Shown here: one piece after another, positions 4,996 through 6,771 of the stretch | Layout: every line of letters begins with the position of its first letter | Position numbering within the stretch: the first letter of the stretch is position 1 | Assembly (NCBI GenBank): GCA_028709505.1 | Contig: JAQVWW010000065.1 | Span: 1-6,771 of the forward strand | Length of the DNA: 6,771 bases | Reading direction: 5' to 3' | DNA from: Eubacteriales bacterium | GTDB taxonomy: Bacteria > Bacillota > Clostridia > Christensenellales > UMGS416 | Translations under genes and position numbers: made by a program | The notes under the pieces: model-generated | Databases searched by the model: none | Told to the model about the DNA's origin: nothing | What the model saw: the letters and a program-made list of their open reading frames with translations, nothing else

Positions 4996-6096
4996 CTATG
5001 CGGCGGCGGGTTTGGTCGTCAGCGTCACGCGGGCGCTGTGCTCCTGGCTGTCGGCGGACTTCCACCGTATCTCGATGGTGTCGCCGGCGCGGCAGGAATA
5101 AATCATCCTGCGCAGCGCCAGGGCCGTGTCCACCGGCTGGCCGTTTATGGCGCTGATGCAGTCGCCCTCTTTTAAACCCAGCGCCGCCGCCGGGCCGTTG
5201 GCGTCCACGTTGATGACGTACAGGCCGCTTTGCACCTGCTGCCCGTAATAACGGGCAATCTCGGCGTCCATCACGTATAGGCCGATATACGGCGCTTCGT
5301 AGCTGCCCTCGGTCACGATGCGCTGCACGATGGGCGCGGCAATTTCGATGGGGATGGCAAAGCCGATGCCTTCGGCCTCGGTAACCTTCAGCGTGTTGAT
5401 GCCCACCACGCTGCCGTTCATGTCACACAGCGGGCCGCCGGAGTTACCGGGGTTGATGGATGCGTCAATCTGGATAAGCTCCTCCATAAACGCCACATAG
5501 TTGTCCGACGGCACGCTGAGCGTGCGCCGCAGCGCCGATACGATACCCGATGTGACGGTGTGCTGAAACTGTAGCGTCAGCGGCGTGCCCACCGCTACCA
5601 CGTCGTCGCCCACCCGGAGGGTGCCCGAGTCGCCCATCGTCACAAAAGGATAGGGCCCGCCCTCCACCTTGACCACCGCCAAGTCCAGCGCCGCGTCGCT
5701 CCAGACACATTGACCGGTCTGCTTGGTGCCGTCGGCAAACACCACCTGGATGGCCTGGGCGTTGCCGGCCACGTGGTTGTTGGTCAGCACGTAGCCGTCC
5801 GCGCTGACGAAAAAGCCGGTGCCGATGCCTTCGACCAGCTGATCGTCCTGGGGTCGCGTCGTCAATACCGACAGCCCCACCACCGCCGGCGATACTCGCT
5901 CTACCACGTCGGGGATGGGATTGGCCCAGCGATCGTTTTGGAGGGACGGCAGATTGACCCAGTTGGGATAGGCCGACAGGTTGCGCTCGGTGGGCAGCGG
6001 CGTCATTTGGGGCTGATTGGCGTTCTGCCGGGCGCAGCCGCCGGCCAGCGCCAAAAGCAACGTGCACAGTACAATGGCTGTTATCCGTTTCATCAT
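4996..6096 (-). CDS. HtrA/DegP-type serine protease, lipid-anchored, with PDZ domain
   Basis: The product degrades misfolded proteins outside the membrane. The start is ATG (6094-6096), with AAGGAG 6 bases upstream; TTG at 6099 is too close to that site, and ATG at 6093 is also possible. Residues 1-21 form a signal peptide ending ALAGGC, so the enzyme is probably anchored by lipidated Cys21 (residue -3 is Ala instead of the usual Leu). A polar linker leads to an S1C trypsin-like domain (about 62-260) with the complete triad: His108 in TNNHV, Asp138 in LDLAVVK and Ser219 in GNSGGPL. One PDZ domain (about 270-360) includes GLYVINVDANGPAAALGLKEGD and an INGQPV segment. Many Bacillota HtrA proteins use a transmembrane anchor, so the lipobox form is notable. 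It lies alone or behind the GNAT gene (96-bp gap, no clear promoter or terminator), upstream of tRNA-Ser. All catalytic residues are present, so it should be active. Confidence 0.93.
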   Translation of the reverse strand: MMKRITAIVLCTLLLALAGGCARQNANQPQMTPLPTERNLSAYPNWVNLPSLQNDRWANPIPDVVERVSPAVVGLSVLTTRPQDDQLVEGIGTGFFVSADGYVLTNNHVAGNAQAIQVVFADGTKQTGQCVWSDAALDLAVVKVEGGPYPFVTMGDSGTLRVGDDVVAVGTPLTLQFQHTVTSGIVSALRRTLSVPSDNYVAFMEELIQIDASINPGNSGGPLCDMNGSVVGINTLKVTEAEGIGFAIPIEIAAPIVQRIVTEGSYEAPYIGLYVMDAEIARYYGQQVQSGLYVINVDANGPAAALGLKEGDCISAINGQPVDTALALRRMIYSCRAGDTIEIRWKSADSQEHSARVTLTTKPAAA

Positions 6097-6102
6097 CAAA
6101 AA

Positions 6103-6108
6103 CTCCTT
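6103..6108 (-). promoter_or_regulatory. AAGGAG ribosome binding site of htrA
   Basis: CTCCTT on the plus strand reads AAGGAG on the minus strand. It is 6 bases from the ATG at 6096, 9 from the ATG at 6093 and only 3 from the TTG at 6099. This excludes the TTG and favours either ATG. Confidence 0.7.
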
Positions 6109-6192
6109 TGCGTTTCAGCTTTAGTATCTGCCAAAACGCCCAGGAGTTTGATTCCAATATTCGGCTGCTTATCTGGAAACTTTTTGAAGAGA

Positions 6193-6771
6193 TTACAGCT
6201 TTTTTTCCATGCAGATGAAAGTAAGCTCGGGCCGCGACGGAAACACGCAGGTGCCCCGCTGTACGTACCCGGCGTTGAGGTACAGCTGCCGGGCGCGCAA
6301 GTTGTCGCTGCAGGTATCCAGCCGTATCGCCGCCGCGCCGCGCTGTATCGCCAGCGCCTCGGCAAAGCGCACCATCCGCGCGGCATATCCGCCGCCCTGG
6401 GCGTCGGGATGGACGCACAGGCGGTGGATGCTCTGTATGGGGCCGCGCACCTGCCAGTCGATGGCGTCATACTGCTCTTCGACCGTATCGTCCAGCGTCA
6501 TCGCGCCGACGATACGCCCGCCCAGCACCGCCACAAAGGCGTTACCGTGCTCCATATCCCAGTGCAGGCCCTGGGAATTGGGATAATTTTCGTCCCATTG
6601 CCCCAGCCCCACGGTACGCATCCACAAAAGCGTCTGCCGATAAAGCTCCATCACCTGCCCGGCCTCCTGGGCGCGGGTGGGGCGGATGACAAAGGTGTTT
6701 TCCCGCGGGCCGGTTTCGTAAAGGTTGCCGCCGTCTGCGTCGATGGCGGCGATGAGGGGCATCTCGTCCAC
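6193..6771 (-). CDS. GNAT-family N-acetyltransferase (may extend past the window edge)
   Basis: This cytoplasmic protein should transfer an acetyl group from acetyl-CoA to an amine; the substrate cannot be told. The GNAT core begins at about residue 27 (FVIRPTRAQEAG). The acetyl-CoA loop, motif A, is RLCVHPDAQGGGYA (117-130), with the Q/RxxGxG/A pattern intact. Motif B follows around NLRARQLYLNAGY (157-169). The segment QWDENYP (58-64) occurs in a common Bacillota GNAT subgroup. The reading frame reaches the window's last base as GTG, so the true start may lie outside. The first ATG inside is codon 4. About 26 residues precede the domain, more than usual, so they may be a linker from an upstream domain or an artefact of the edge. 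The stop TAA (6193-6195) is 96 bp before htrA, same strand, and cotranscription is possible. Confidence 0.88.
   Translation of the reverse strand: MDEMPLIAAIDADGGNLYETGPRENTFVIRPTRAQEAGQVMELYRQTLLWMRTVGLGQWDENYPNSQGLHWDMEHGNAFVAVLGGRIVGAMTLDDTVEEQYDAIDWQVRGPIQSIHRLCVHPDAQGGGYAARMVRFAEALAIQRGAAAIRLDTCSDNLRARQLYLNAGYVQRGTCVFPSRPELTFICMEKKL

Noticed and set aside
1..6771. CRISPR array, toxin-antitoxin pair, complete insertion sequence or phage module.
   Set aside because: No regularly spaced repeats, no small gene pair with matching motifs, no transposase of full length and no phage structural genes were seen on either strand.

Overview
The window looks like chromosomal DNA from a Bacillota bacterium, most likely a G+C-rich member of the Clostridia. 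This rests on AGGAGG-type ribosome binding sites, a tRNA-Ser with an encoded CCA end, a lipoprotein-type HtrA protease, and relics of large serine recombinases of the kind common in clostridial mobile elements. It is a taxonomic inference, not an identification.

Layout. Positions 1-92 hold the possible tail of an upstream gene and a bidirectional terminator. Positions 213-959 (minus) carry an intact class I SAM-dependent methyltransferase that is visibly more A+T-rich than the rest. A perfect 10-bp hairpin and a TATAAT-bearing promoter candidate lie just upstream of it. Positions 1049-1541 contain no gene I can recognise, only short stem-loops. Positions 1542-1856 (plus) are the remnant of a large serine recombinase. 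Positions 2052-3838 (plus) encode a large lipoprotein of unknown function, split by one frameshift near 3000-3012. It ends at a strong terminator (3888-3929), and a degenerate copy of that terminator lies just before the gene (1865-1899).

Positions 3938-4531 (minus) are a second, different serine recombinase relic, readable only by moving between frames. Positions 4586-4753 (plus) are the C-terminal end of a tyrosine recombinase (integrase). That relic points at the 3' end of an intact tRNA-Ser(GGA) gene (4843-4933, minus), the usual arrangement for an element integrated at a tRNA gene. Beyond the tRNA the sequence is ordinary and intact: an HtrA-type serine protease lipoprotein (4996-6096, minus) and a GNAT acetyltransferase that runs to the window edge (6193-6771, minus).

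Interpretation. The right third (tRNA-Ser, htrA, GNAT) looks like core chromosome. The span from the tRNA leftwards to at least 1542 looks like a decayed integration hotspot: three recombinase relics of three different types surround a damaged lipoprotein gene. I see no CRISPR array, intact transposon, complete phage module, or convincing new defence or biosynthetic system. The features most worth checking are the recombinase relics, the repeated terminator flanking the lipoprotein gene, and the frameshift.
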